Positions 32,842 to 40,595 of a stretch of 41,798 nt of DNA are shown piece after piece. Both the position numbers and the translations under genes were made by a program. Where the stretch lies: assembly GCA_019751945.1 (NCBI GenBank), contig JAIEMT010000042.1, positions 1 through 41,798 on the forward strand, in the 5' to 3' direction. A model generated the notes under the pieces. The model had not been told where the DNA came from. It worked only from the letters and a program-made list of their open reading frames with translations, and made no database searches. Every line of letters begins with the position of its first letter. Within the stretch, counting starts at the first letter, position 1. The stretch comes from a bacterium. GTDB taxonomy: Bacteria > Bdellovibrionota > UBA1018.

Positions 32842-33272
32842 AGAAAGCTAGCCTCCTCTGCATAGCTACTGCGATTTTGATGACCGTCTCACCGAGCTTC
32901 GCGGGCGACCTCGAAGGAACTCTGGCCGGATCTTTCACGAAGTATAATGATTCCGATGCCAGTTACGGAATGAGTGCCCGCCTGCGGTATTTCTTTTCCA
33001 GCAAGTCGAGCAGCTTCTTCATTCAGTCCAATTTTCCCGGCGGAAGTTTTTTCATGTTCGACGCGATGGTGGGTTACTCGTTTCGAAGCGAAGGCCCCGT
33101 TTTTTTTGAAGGCGGCGGTGGATTTCGTTACAGTCCGCTTTGGGGCTCTGGCTTTGCAGCGGTGGGTGGGATGGGTGCCTCCATCAACGACCATTGGTAT
33201 ATCAATTTACCGATCATCTATCGCTTTGGTCTTCAACTCGAAGTCACCCCTTATATAGGATACCGATTCTAA
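32838..33272 (+). CDS. Small outer-membrane beta-barrel protein 2
   Basis: 144 residues; the TTG at 32838 (TTGA overlap with the previous stop) starts a good signal peptide (KKASLLCIATAILMTVSPSFA). Strand pattern SYGMSARLRYFFSSK, SSFFIQSNFP, FMFDAMVGYSFRSE, VTPYIGYRF ending in Phe. Likely a paralogue or partner of the preceding barrel. Its TAA shares one base with the ATG of the M23 gene (TAATG). Confidence 0.75.
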   Translation: MKKASLLCIATAILMTVSPSFAGDLEGTLAGSFTKYNDSDASYGMSARLRYFFSSKSSSFFIQSNFPGGSFFMFDAMVGYSFRSEGPVFFEGGGGFRYSPLWGSGFAAVGGMGASINDHWYINLPIIYRFGLQLEVTPYIGYRF

Positions 33273-33865
33273 TGAAGCACGGACGCTCCGCTTTCGGTTT
33301 CAGTTTGATTCTTCTCGCGCTGACAGGGAGTTGCGGACCGGGCTCGGATCCGCTCTCGCACACGGGAGTTTGCGGTGCCTATCCGACGTACACCACCTCT
33401 TCTTACAAACTTCCTTACGCCACAGGAACGTCGCGAGAAGTGGGACAGGGAAATTGCTCGGGCATCAGTCATTTTGGGGACTATCGGTACGCTTACGATT
33501 TCACCATGGATATTGGAACGGCTGTGCATGCGGCTCGAGCGGGCACCGTGATTGAACTTCAGGAAAGTTACAGCGATGGCAACGGTTGTCCAAATGCGAA
33601 CTTCGTTAAGATTCGTCATTCCGATGGAACGGTGGGGGAGTATCTTCATCTCACCAAGAACGGCGTGATCGTGAATGTGAACGACACCATTACTCAAGGG
33701 CAGCACATCGGCAACAGCGGGAACACCGGCTGCTCAACGGCGGGCCATTTGCACTTTCAAGTCGTGGAGAGTTCTACTTCGAACGAATCCGTTCCGGTGA
33801 CTTTTTCGAACACGAGTTCCAATCCGCGAGGCCTTCAATCGGGTTCGAGTTACACGGCGAACTAA
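33272..33865 (+). CDS. M23 (LytM) peptidase-like lipoprotein
   Basis: 197 residues; the start at 33272 is fixed by the TAATG junction. Lipobox LTGSC at about residues 16-20. LytM domain: HFGDYRYAYDFTMDIGTAVHAARAGTVIEL, a conserved-Asp region, NFVKIRHSDGTVGEYLHL, GQHIGNSGNTGCS and the HxH motif GHLHFQ. All zinc ligands seem present (an N-terminal His/Asp and HLH). Cleaves peptide cross-links or activates amidases. Third gene of a coupled operon with two barrels. Confidence 0.88.
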   Translation: MKHGRSAFGFSLILLALTGSCGPGSDPLSHTGVCGAYPTYTTSSYKLPYATGTSREVGQGNCSGISHFGDYRYAYDFTMDIGTAVHAARAGTVIELQESYSDGNGCPNANFVKIRHSDGTVGEYLHLTKNGVIVNVNDTITQGQHIGNSGNTGCSTAGHLHFQVVESSTSNESVPVTFSNTSSNPRGLQSGSSYTAN

Positions 33866-35280
33866 CGATTTAATTCCAAGATCAGGCGATAAAGAAATTC
33901 CACTCCCCGGCGAACACTCGCGATCGGAATTCTTTCATCAGGACCGTGCACGGTTTCATGATCATCTTTAGAAGTGGCGATAGGATTGAGTCCGTACGTG
34001 GGAATTCCGGCGAGTCGCATGTAGCGTCCATCGGTGGCTCCCAAGCTCATGGTGGGAACGATGGGAACTGCGCCAGCACCCATTTCTTTTAATACCTTTT
34101 CAACAGCAGGAACCAGCGGGCCTTCCAGCGGAGACGCAGGACTGCTTTGTAAGGGGGCTGCAGCGGAAACTTCGACGCCAGACCCTTCTTTTCCTCCGGT
34201 TAAAACTTTTCTTAGAATCTGCTGAACTTCTTGCACGGACTGCTCCGGAAGAATGCGGCAATTGATGTTGGCGCGAGCTTCCGAGGGCAACACATTCTCA
34301 CGTGTACCGCCGCTGATGAGAGTAGCCACGCAAGTGGTTCGAAGTAATGCCGCCGTATAGGGTTTCGATTCTAAAACTTTGAGAACGTCGGGGGGCGGAT
34401 TTCCCGGAGCTTTTGCTGCGGCCTTCATGGCTGCTGCCATTTCTTTATCTTCGAGATCGGCGCTCAGTTTCAAATAGCGGCGGAGTGTCGGCGACATGAC
34501 CAAAGGAAACTGGTACTGATTCAGTCTCGCAAGTGCTTCGGATAGGCGGTAAATAGCGTTCTTTTTCAGCGGAACTGACGAGTGGCCTGGAATTCCTCGA
34601 GCCACTACTTCGAAGTCGTTATAGGTTTTTTCAGAATTCTGAAGCGTGACACGATCTAACTTGTCACTAGAATTCTTCAGGTGCAGACCGCCACCTTCAT
34701 TTAATGCAAATTCCGCTTCGATACTCTTGCGATGATTCTGAAGGAGATACTGAATGCCAGCGCCTCCAGATTCTTCGTCTCCGGTCCAAGCGAGAATCAG
34801 ATCTCGTTTGAGTGGCACATTCTGTTCTTTGAGAAGGGCCAGAACTTCGATTCCCACCGCAGCCATTCCGAGGTCATCAAAAACGCCGCGGCCTTTTAAA
34901 AAACCGTCCGACTCAATCATCTGGTGCGGATCGGAGTGCCACTTCTGTCCAGTGGTGCCCACCACGTCGAGATGCGCGAGAATCAACACGGGCTTCTTCT
35001 GTTGGGAACCCTGGAGTCGAGCCACCAGGTTCTGGCGCTTGGGCGCGAAGTCCGTCACCTCAAAAGGAATGGAAAGTTCCTTCAGGCGCTTTACACCCAC
35101 CTCTACAGCGCGGGCTTCGTTGCCAGGAGGGTTGGTCGTATCGGCTGCAACTAAACTTCCTAGAATGGCGCGAGCATTCTTGGAAGCCTGATCAAAATTA
35201 GGTCCAGCAGCGGCGTCGAGAGATAAAAAAAAGGGCACGCTCGCGAGGAGCATGCCCTTTTTCAAACCGAAGGTTTTCAA
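33862..35280 (-). CDS. M20-family metallopeptidase, secreted
   Basis: 472 residues with signal peptide (LLASVPFFLSLDAAA). Zinc-site motifs HLDVVG, GRGVFDDLGMAA and AWTGDEESGG (catalytic Glu-Glu), a dimerisation lid domain (GIPGHSSVPLKKNA), and the C-terminal DGRYMRLAGIPTYGLNP. Carboxypeptidase or dipeptidase acting on peptides in the periplasm. The predicted start is TTG 35280, 5 nt after the DsbA-like stop; ATG 35253 is an alternative. A perfect terminator hairpin lies in codons 6-17. The stop interlocks with the M23 stop (CTAA). Confidence 0.9.
   Translation of the reverse strand: MKTFGLKKGMLLASVPFFLSLDAAAGPNFDQASKNARAILGSLVAADTTNPPGNEARAVEVGVKRLKELSIPFEVTDFAPKRQNLVARLQGSQQKKPVLILAHLDVVGTTGQKWHSDPHQMIESDGFLKGRGVFDDLGMAAVGIEVLALLKEQNVPLKRDLILAWTGDEESGGAGIQYLLQNHRKSIEAEFALNEGGGLHLKNSSDKLDRVTLQNSEKTYNDFEVVARGIPGHSSVPLKKNAIYRLSEALARLNQYQFPLVMSPTLRRYLKLSADLEDKEMAAAMKAAAKAPGNPPPDVLKVLESKPYTAALLRTTCVATLISGGTRENVLPSEARANINCRILPEQSVQEVQQILRKVLTGGKEGSGVEVSAAAPLQSSPASPLEGPLVPAVEKVLKEMGAGAVPIVPTMSLGATDGRYMRLAGIPTYGLNPIATSKDDHETVHGPDERIPIASVRRGVEFLYRLILELNR
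35228..35262 (-). terminator. Intrinsic terminator embedded in the M20 signal-peptide codons
   Basis: A 10-bp perfect stem AAAAAGGGCA / TGCCCTTTTT on the minus strand, with an internal GCTC/GAGC helix in the loop, followed by eight consecutive T. It begins about 20 nt after the stop of the DsbA-like gene. Its right arm encodes Val-Pro-Phe-Phe of the M20 signal peptide. Confidence 0.75.
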
Positions 35281-35285
35281 GGTCG

Positions 35286-36371
35286 TTAGCCTTTCAGCTC
35301 CTTGTCGATGAGTTCAGAGAACTCTTCCACGCTGCGTGCTCCACCTTGAACGGGTTTTCCGTTGATGAAGAACGACGGAGTAGAATTCACACCGAGCTTG
35401 AGAGCGTAGTCGACATCTGCTTGAACGAATTCTTTGAATTTTCCGCCCGAGAAACATTCGGCGTACTTCTTCATGTCCGCGCCGGAGTCTTTTGCGTACT
35501 TTTCAATGTTCGTAATTTCCAATTTTTCTTGGTTCTTGAAAATGATGTCGTGAAACTTCCAGAACTTGTCAGCGCCTTGGTCAAACACGCACATCGAGGC
35601 TTCTGCAGCCGGACGAGCTTGCGGATGACCTTGGAGCGGGAAGTGTTTGAATGCGAATTGAACTTTGCTGCCGTACTTTTTCTTCAGCTCCGTCAACGTC
35701 TGTGCAGCGCGGCCGCAGTACGGGCATTGGAAGTCCGAGAACTCCACGATTGTCACAGCCGACTTTGCGTTGCCGTAAGTGGGCGACTTGCCGATGTCGA
35801 TAGCGAGCTTATAAGCCGGCTTTTTGAAATAGACTTCCACCGGAGTGCTCTTCGTTTGTTTGAAAGCGTACTCCTGAATGGCTTGTTGTTTTTTCTGCAT
35901 GGCAAGACCCTTGAAGATCTCTTCTTTGATCTCCGGCGTGATGCGGCTTTCTGGATAGCCCCGAGCGGTCAAGAATTTCTTGAACTCGGCTTCCGTGGTT
36001 TTGAAAGCATTGCCCTTCAGAACTTTTTTATCGATATACTCTTGAAGCGGCATATTGGCTTTCTTCGCTTCAGCGCCGATCACTTTTTCAACGATTAAGT
36101 CGTTGATGCGGTCCATCTTGAGATCGTACTCTTGATTGAGCAGATTGATGAACTGCATGCGATCGCGGCCATCGCCGATCAACATGTCTTCAGTAATTTC
36201 TTCGCCGTTAATCTTGGCAAGGACGCCAGCTTTGGGAGCATCCTTTTCAACGATGTTCGCTTTTGCACGAGCTGATTCGGAGCAGGCTGTCGTCATTGCG
36301 AATGCGGCCCCAAATGCTAAAAGGACAAACGGCAGCCAACGAGAATGGTTATCAGAGATTTTTTTGAACAC
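35286..36371 (-). CDS. Periplasmic SurA-N-like/DsbA-like fusion thiol oxidoreductase
   Basis: 361 residues from GTG 36371, chosen for the GGAGG six nt before it; TTG 36386 gives five more residues. An N-terminal membrane segment or possible lipoprotein signal (FVLLAFGAAFAMTTAC). Residues about 55-175 resemble the helical SurA/PrsA N-terminal domain (VLAKINGEEITEDML ... EEIFKGLAMQKKQ). A DsbA-type thioredoxin fold follows (VTIVEFSDFQCPYCGRAA) with cis-Pro in NSTPSFFINGKPV. Probably a chaperone-linked thiol-disulfide enzyme. Confidence 0.88.
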   Translation of the reverse strand: MFKKISDNHSRWLPFVLLAFGAAFAMTTACSESARAKANIVEKDAPKAGVLAKINGEEITEDMLIGDGRDRMQFINLLNQEYDLKMDRINDLIVEKVIGAEAKKANMPLQEYIDKKVLKGNAFKTTEAEFKKFLTARGYPESRITPEIKEEIFKGLAMQKKQQAIQEYAFKQTKSTPVEVYFKKPAYKLAIDIGKSPTYGNAKSAVTIVEFSDFQCPYCGRAAQTLTELKKKYGSKVQFAFKHFPLQGHPQARPAAEASMCVFDQGADKFWKFHDIIFKNQEKLEITNIEKYAKDSGADMKKYAECFSGGKFKEFVQADVDYALKLGVNSTPSFFINGKPVQGGARSVEEFSELIDKELKG

Positions 36372-36404
36372 GGCGGGCCTCCACAAGTGTTTGAAATGAG
36401 GCTC

Positions 36405-36692
36405 TTATCGTACGGCAGGCGTACATCGGATGCAACGTAAAATTCGCTGCCGTGCGCGAAGGCGACCCCGCATCAAAAGTACACCGACAAAGACTTGAAA
36501 CGCGCTCCAGGCCCAGAGGATGGGCGGATAGGCTTGAGCCTTTTCGAAGAGGAAAAGGAACATCACAAAGCTTAAAGCAAAGACAATCTGCGTCCAAATG
36601 GGAAAACGATGGGCGGGGCGCGTCACCATTGGGCCGCCGCAGTCCGGACATTTCTCGGAAAGGTCGTTTCTAGAGGTTTCTGACGAGGTCAT
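36405..36692 (-). CDS. Small Zn-ribbon membrane protein
   Basis: 95 residues. CPDCGG near the N-terminus and CIRC near the C-terminus bracket two membrane helices (WTQIVFALSFVMFLFLF and PPILWAWSAFQVFVGVLLM), so both cysteine pairs can meet on the cytoplasmic side. Family not recognised. Overlaps the end of kdsD by 23 nt. Confidence 0.7.
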   Translation of the reverse strand: MTSSETSRNDLSEKCPDCGGPMVTRPAHRFPIWTQIVFALSFVMFLFLFEKAQAYPPILWAWSAFQVFVGVLLMRGRLRARQRILRCIRCTPAVR

Positions 36693-37662
36693 GCAGTCGA
36701 ATGACTCCAGCCCAATTTCCCTGGGCGTCTACCACCGCTAAACACGAAATCTGATTCGGACGATTTTCCATCAGCGTCAATGCTTCCTGCGCCATCTGGT
36801 CCGGGTCAATCGTCACTGGCTTTGTACTCATGACGTCCTTGGCTTTGAAATCAAAGAAGCGGTCCCGATGGCGGAGGGCTCTGCGAATATCCCCATCGGT
36901 AATAATTCCTAAAAGTTTGGATCCCTCGACGACCAAAACCGCGCCGAGATTTTTCTTCGTGTGGCAGCCAATCACTTCATCGATCGGCGTTTCCTTAGTG
37001 ACCGTACCAACCGCATCTCCCCGTTGCATGAGATCTGAAACGCGCAGGGTGAGGCGCTTTCCAAGCGAGCCTCCGGGATGGTTTGCAGCAAAGTCGGTCG
37101 ATTTAAATCCGCGGAGCTTCATCAACGTCACGGCAATCGCATCTCCCAACGCGAGCGCCAGGGTGGTGCTAGTGGTGGGAGCTAATCCATGCGGACAAGC
37201 CTCTTGCGAGACTGAAGTGTCTAACCAAACGTCGCATTTTTGAGCCAGAACAGATTGATCATTTCCCCCCATTCCCACAATCGGAACGCGCAACGTTCGC
37301 AACGAGGGAACGAGTTTCAAAATTTCTTCGGTATTCCCGGTGTGGCTCATGGCCAGAATCGCATCCCGAGAAGTGACGACACCGATGTCGCCGTGCAATC
37401 CTTCTGTGGGGTGCAAGAATACGGCAAGGCTTCCGGTGCTGGACAAAGTCGCAGCGATTTTTTGCGCGATTTTTCCGGATTTCCCAACGCCCGTAACCAC
37501 GATTTTTCCACCCTGTTCGAGTGTGGACTTGAAGAGGTCGAGCGCCTTGTCCATCTGAGCGCCGGCCTCAGGGCTGGCTTCTAAACGCTGGGCACACTGG
37601 AGGATGGCGTCCCCTTCCAGCTTCAGAACCCGCGTAATTTCCATTAAGTTCTCGGCTTTCAT
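36670..37662 (-). CDS. kdsD: Arabinose-5-phosphate isomerase (KdsD/KpsF)
   Basis: 330 residues from ATG 37662; upstream TTG 37701 would overlap the divergent promoter. SIS domain (GKIVVTGVGKSGKIAQKIAATLSSTG, LAMSHTGNTEEIL, ANHPGGSLGKRL) and two CBS domains (DLMQRGDAVGTV, IITDGDIRRAL, DVMSTKPVTIDPDQMAQEAL). Interconverts ribulose-5-P and arabinose-5-P, the first step to KDO for lipopolysaccharide. Supports a Gram-negative, LPS-bearing host. Confidence 0.93.
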   Translation of the reverse strand: MKAENLMEITRVLKLEGDAILQCAQRLEASPEAGAQMDKALDLFKSTLEQGGKIVVTGVGKSGKIAQKIAATLSSTGSLAVFLHPTEGLHGDIGVVTSRDAILAMSHTGNTEEILKLVPSLRTLRVPIVGMGGNDQSVLAQKCDVWLDTSVSQEACPHGLAPTTSTTLALALGDAIAVTLMKLRGFKSTDFAANHPGGSLGKRLTLRVSDLMQRGDAVGTVTKETPIDEVIGCHTKKNLGAVLVVEGSKLLGIITDGDIRRALRHRDRFFDFKAKDVMSTKPVTIDPDQMAQEALTLMENRPNQISCLAVVDAQGNWAGVIRLHDLVRNL

Positions 37663-37687
37663 CCAGATTCTTTTAAACCACGGGGCG

Positions 37688-37717
37688 TTGACAAAGGGCA
37701 ACTCAATTCTGTACCCT
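37688..37717 (+). promoter_or_regulatory. Promoter of the BamC-like gene
   Basis: TTGACA (37688-37693), 18-bp spacer, TACCCT (37712-37717). The predicted start of transcription falls at about 37724, on the GTG start codon itself, so the message may be leaderless. Confidence 0.55.
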
Positions 37718-37723
37718 TTTTAT

Positions 37724-38266
37724 GTGGAATTCAGGGGATTTACCGGGATTTTCCTAACCGGTCTCATGCTGGTCAGTTCGGGGTGTACGACGGCTTACCG
37801 AAAATCGGTGGGCGCGGATGCGAACGGCCAAGTCTTTACCCGAATCTTTTTTGCGGATTTCAATACTTCTTGGGCAGCGGTGACGGAGTCTTTGAAATCT
37901 TACAGCTTGGATATTTCAAACCGGGATTCTGGATTTTTGCAAACCCGCTGGACCGACAATACTTCTCAAAAAAACTTCATCGATTCCTTTGGAGCGCCTG
38001 ATCAGTATTTACAAACCAAGTATCGATTCAAAGTCACCGTGGCGACCGGTTTCTACAATATGAATAAACAGGGTGTGCGCATCTCTGTTTTGAAAGAACA
38101 GTTGGTTCAGCGAGATGCGCTCGAGGATCCCAAGACCATTCCTACCGATGGCATCGAAGAGAACACGCTTCTCTATCGAATTGGGCGTGTGATTCTCATG
38201 CGCTTGAAGATCGATCAGATCGAACAAGAGAAAAATAAAAAAGAAGTCGAGAGCGTGACGTTCTAG
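37724..38266 (+). CDS. BamC/NlpB-like lipoprotein
   Basis: 180 residues from GTG 37724. Signal with lipobox VSSGC (TGIFLTGLMLVSSGC). The remainder has the BamC-like pattern: a domain with FADFNTSWAAVTESLKSYSLDISNRDSGFLQTRW, then KYRFKVTVATGFYNMNKQGVRISVLKEQ strands, and a C-terminal charged helix. BamC is a periplasmic lipoprotein of the outer-membrane barrel assembly machine; here only one domain is present, so the link is by pattern only. Upstream promoter at 37688. Confidence 0.7.
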   Translation: MEFRGFTGIFLTGLMLVSSGCTTAYRKSVGADANGQVFTRIFFADFNTSWAAVTESLKSYSLDISNRDSGFLQTRWTDNTSQKNFIDSFGAPDQYLQTKYRFKVTVATGFYNMNKQGVRISVLKEQLVQRDALEDPKTIPTDGIEENTLLYRIGRVILMRLKIDQIEQEKNKKEVESVTF

Positions 38267-38270
38267 TCTT

Positions 38271-39380
38271 CTAGTCCTTCGCCGGAGTGAGCCGATTCAA
38301 CGGCTTGCTGCTAGGGCTAGGCGCCTGCGCCGGAGGTTGCTTCGAGCCGGCAGCTCCAATCGCCGCAGGTGTCGGCTGTAATGTCGGCGCGGGGAGCACT
38401 TGTCTTGGCGGAGCAGGTGGATTGACTGAGGCACCGCTCGCGTCTCTCTTTTTCGGCACGGCAATTCCTTGGTCGGTAAAATCCGAGGGCCCACTGCGGG
38501 CTTCGTTCGACGAAGGTGGCGCCACCGGTGCGTCGGATGGAATCGTTGCCGGGGTTGCGCTGGGTTTTGTTGGAACCGCCATCGGATTTTGAATGGTCAC
38601 AGCTCCGGGAGGGGCGTCGATGCGAATTGAAATGGGTGCGGAGGTCACTTTTGCTCCACGCGCATCTGTTGCAATCATTCGAATCTGAAAGGTTTCACCC
38701 GAAGCATTTTTTGGGGCCTGGTAAATCACTTTGTATTGCCCAGAAGGATTGTTGAAGAAAGGAGTGATGTCGATCTCCCCCTTCATCGGATAGGTGTCCT
38801 GATCAATGGCCACGAAATTGCTGGTCATGGTTACTTCATCACCAGAAACAGAAACGGGAATTTCAATTCTTTCGCCCGGCTTCATGACGATTTCTTTTTT
38901 GGGAACAGTGATAGTGAAGGTGCCTGGAGAGTCGGTGATGTTGATCATCACGGATGTGCGCGAATAAAGTTCGCCGCGATCAATTGAGACAAGTTTGAAT
39001 TCGAGAGGAAATCCGCGTTGCGTGGCGGCTTCTCCGGTGTCAACCAACATGTCCTTGGCTTTCGGAGTCCAAGAAACTAGCGCGTAACCTTTTTTGCGAT
39101 ACCAGTCGATCTTCGAGCCTTCCGGAAGTTTCGGATTGGCGAGAATGAAAACTTTATCCTCTTCACCATGAGGAACGTCGACAATGATTTTGTAAGTGCT
39201 TCGCTTGTCGACCGTGAAATTCCACGCGTAGTCGGGGTCCGTGGTAATTCTCCAAAGTCGAGCGCTGGGATTATTGTTGGTCCACTCCAATTCTCCATCC
39301 GATCGGAAAGAATTATTCGGAGCAGCGGTGGCGTTTTGAATAAGAGCGGTGAGTAAAAAAATTCCAACTAGTCGAAGCAT
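38271..39380 (-). CDS. Secreted beta-rich protein with Pro/Ala-rich tail
   Basis: 369 residues from ATG 39380 (SD GAGGA, 9 nt upstream). Signal MLRLVGIFLLTALIQNATA. Mature residues about 20-280 are made of beta-sandwich-like segments (YKIIVDVPHGEEDKVFILANP; SVMINITDSPGTFTITVPKKEIVMKPGERIEIPVSVSG; GQYKVIYQAPKNASGETFQIRMIATDARG), suggesting two or three Ig-like domains. A 90-residue Pro/Ala/Ser-rich low-complexity tail follows. Periplasmic or surface; function unknown. Confidence 0.78.
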   Translation of the reverse strand: MLRLVGIFLLTALIQNATAAPNNSFRSDGELEWTNNNPSARLWRITTDPDYAWNFTVDKRSTYKIIVDVPHGEEDKVFILANPKLPEGSKIDWYRKKGYALVSWTPKAKDMLVDTGEAATQRGFPLEFKLVSIDRGELYSRTSVMINITDSPGTFTITVPKKEIVMKPGERIEIPVSVSGDEVTMTSNFVAIDQDTYPMKGEIDITPFFNNPSGQYKVIYQAPKNASGETFQIRMIATDARGAKVTSAPISIRIDAPPGAVTIQNPMAVPTKPSATPATIPSDAPVAPPSSNEARSGPSDFTDQGIAVPKKRDASGASVNPPAPPRQVLPAPTLQPTPAAIGAAGSKQPPAQAPSPSSKPLNRLTPAKD

Positions 39381-39497
39381 AGATCCATTCCTCGGGGCGT
39401 TCGTTATAATGATAACGCGGGGCAACCTACCCGATGTGACCTCCTGCGGCAAGCGGGAGTTGAGCAGGATTGTGTGAAGCGGATCTATTAACTTAAC

Positions 39498-39980
39498 TTA
39501 CTGATTACACTTAGAATTGTCGACAGCCTGAAGGGCGTATTCCGGATGGAAGAAGCTGGGAACGAAGCTCCAAGTGCCGTTATAGTATTCGAGAGCGAAG
39601 CTTTTTTCAGAGAGTCGGACGACCCGAATCTGCGCTTCTCCGCTCATGCAGCGCGGGTAGGTCGCATCCCAAACCAGGAAGTCGATCGTGTAGAAATCGA
39701 TGACATTGTCCCAGAGTTGGCCGTGCCCGAAGAGGGCGTAGAATTCGCCAAAGACATCTCCCAGCGCTTGGATAAGTCCGGCTCGAATTAAATGATTGGA
39801 CGGATGGATTTGCAGCGAACCTGTAACGATCTGGCCTTGCCCTTGCGCAATGAGCTCCCGATTCGCAGCTGTTTCAAATTTTTGCAGGAGGATTTCATCA
39901 GTCCACGGAGCTGCTTGAGCAAGCGGACTTATGAGAAAAGAAAATACAAGAAGTGCTGTGGAAAATCCCCCGACTTTCAT
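39498..39980 (-). CDS. Secreted protein, unknown function, start codon in a hairpin loop
   Basis: 160 residues with a signal peptide (MKVGGFSTALLVFSFLISPLAQA). The mature chain is mixed alpha/beta with Cys in YPRCMSG and SKCNQ (near the end). The start ATG 39980 lies in the loop of a strong hairpin; the next upstream in-frame start is 40001. Function not recognised. Confidence 0.72.
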   Translation of the reverse strand: MKVGGFSTALLVFSFLISPLAQAAPWTDEILLQKFETAANRELIAQGQGQIVTGSLQIHPSNHLIRAGLIQALGDVFGEFYALFGHGQLWDNVIDFYTIDFLVWDATYPRCMSGEAQIRVVRLSEKSFALEYYNGTWSFVPSFFHPEYALQAVDNSKCNQ

Positions 39981-39990
39981 GGGTCGGGGG
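39967..39990 (-). promoter_or_regulatory. Hairpin with the start codon in its loop (terminator-like)
   Basis: A perfect 8-bp stem CCCCCGAC / GTCGGGGG with an 8-nt loop containing the ATG at 39980, followed on the minus strand by ATTTT. It lies between two minus-strand genes and may both end the upstream transcript and control the downstream start. Confidence 0.65.
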
Positions 39991-40034
39991 ACTACCACCA
40001 TCGTACCAGCATTGCTAGTACGGAATTTGAGGGT

Positions 40035-40499
40035 TTACTTTCGGCCGAATCCTTCGACGGGGAGGGGGATTCTCTTCTTCGAGCAAGTCCCGGTCAGAAC
40101 GAAGCTTTCTCCTGGGATGTCTCGATAGAGGCCATACTTCACCATTGAACTGATTGAAAATTTCGCAGTGTATTTTTCGTCCGAAGCGCACTCGTTATCT
40201 GCAATCTTGGTTGGGCTCGCTGCCAGGGCTCCGTCTTTGATGGGGTAAATATATTCCACTTCGTTCTCAACCAAATTGACCGTGTTTTTAACAGGCGTAA
40301 CAGTCTTACGGAGATAGGGAGGGTTTTGGACAGCCGGAGTTTCCACTGCGACGGGGGAAACATCTGCTAACGTGGTTACTTCCGTTTTAAAAACGACCGC
40401 TTCAGTTTTTTTTGCCGATAGATCCGGTAAAATCTCCGGCTTCGATTCCGATCCACACGCACTCAACACGAGCGCAGTACACACAATCAATTTCTTCAT
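40035..40499 (-). CDS. Small lipoprotein, unknown function
   Basis: 154 residues from ATG 40499 (SD AAAGGA); a GTG at 40505 is possible. Lipobox LSAC (KKLIVCTALVLSAC). A disordered Pro/Val/Thr-rich linker (VAVETPAVQNPPYLRK) then a compact C-terminal domain with three Cys (NECASDEKY, GTCSKKR). Not recognised. An AT-rich dyad lies upstream at 40541-40563. Confidence 0.72.
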   Translation of the reverse strand: MKKLIVCTALVLSACGSESKPEILPDLSAKKTEAVVFKTEVTTLADVSPVAVETPAVQNPPYLRKTVTPVKNTVNLVENEVEYIYPIKDGALAASPTKIADNECASDEKYTAKFSISSMVKYGLYRDIPGESFVLTGTCSKKRIPLPVEGFGRK

Positions 40500-40540
40500 A
40501 GTCACTTTTTCCTTTCAAAGCGGGCGCGACTATATCCCAA

Positions 40541-40563
40541 TAACTGATTAAATACATCAGTTA
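40541..40563. promoter_or_regulatory. Operator-like dyad upstream of the 40499 lipoprotein gene
   Basis: A perfect 8-bp inverted repeat TAACTGAT (40541-40548) / ATCAGTTA (40556-40563), 7-nt spacer, in an AT-rich intergenic stretch 42 nt before the start. Suitable for a dimeric regulator; not followed by a T-run useful as terminator in either direction. Confidence 0.4.
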
Positions 40564-40595
40564 ATTTAGTTAGTAATATCAATTATTTATGAAGA

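Noticed and set aside
35346..36098. 250-residue plus-strand frame opposite the DsbA-like gene
   Set aside because: Leu/Phe/Arg-rich shadow; the minus strand carries the CPYC thioredoxin fold.
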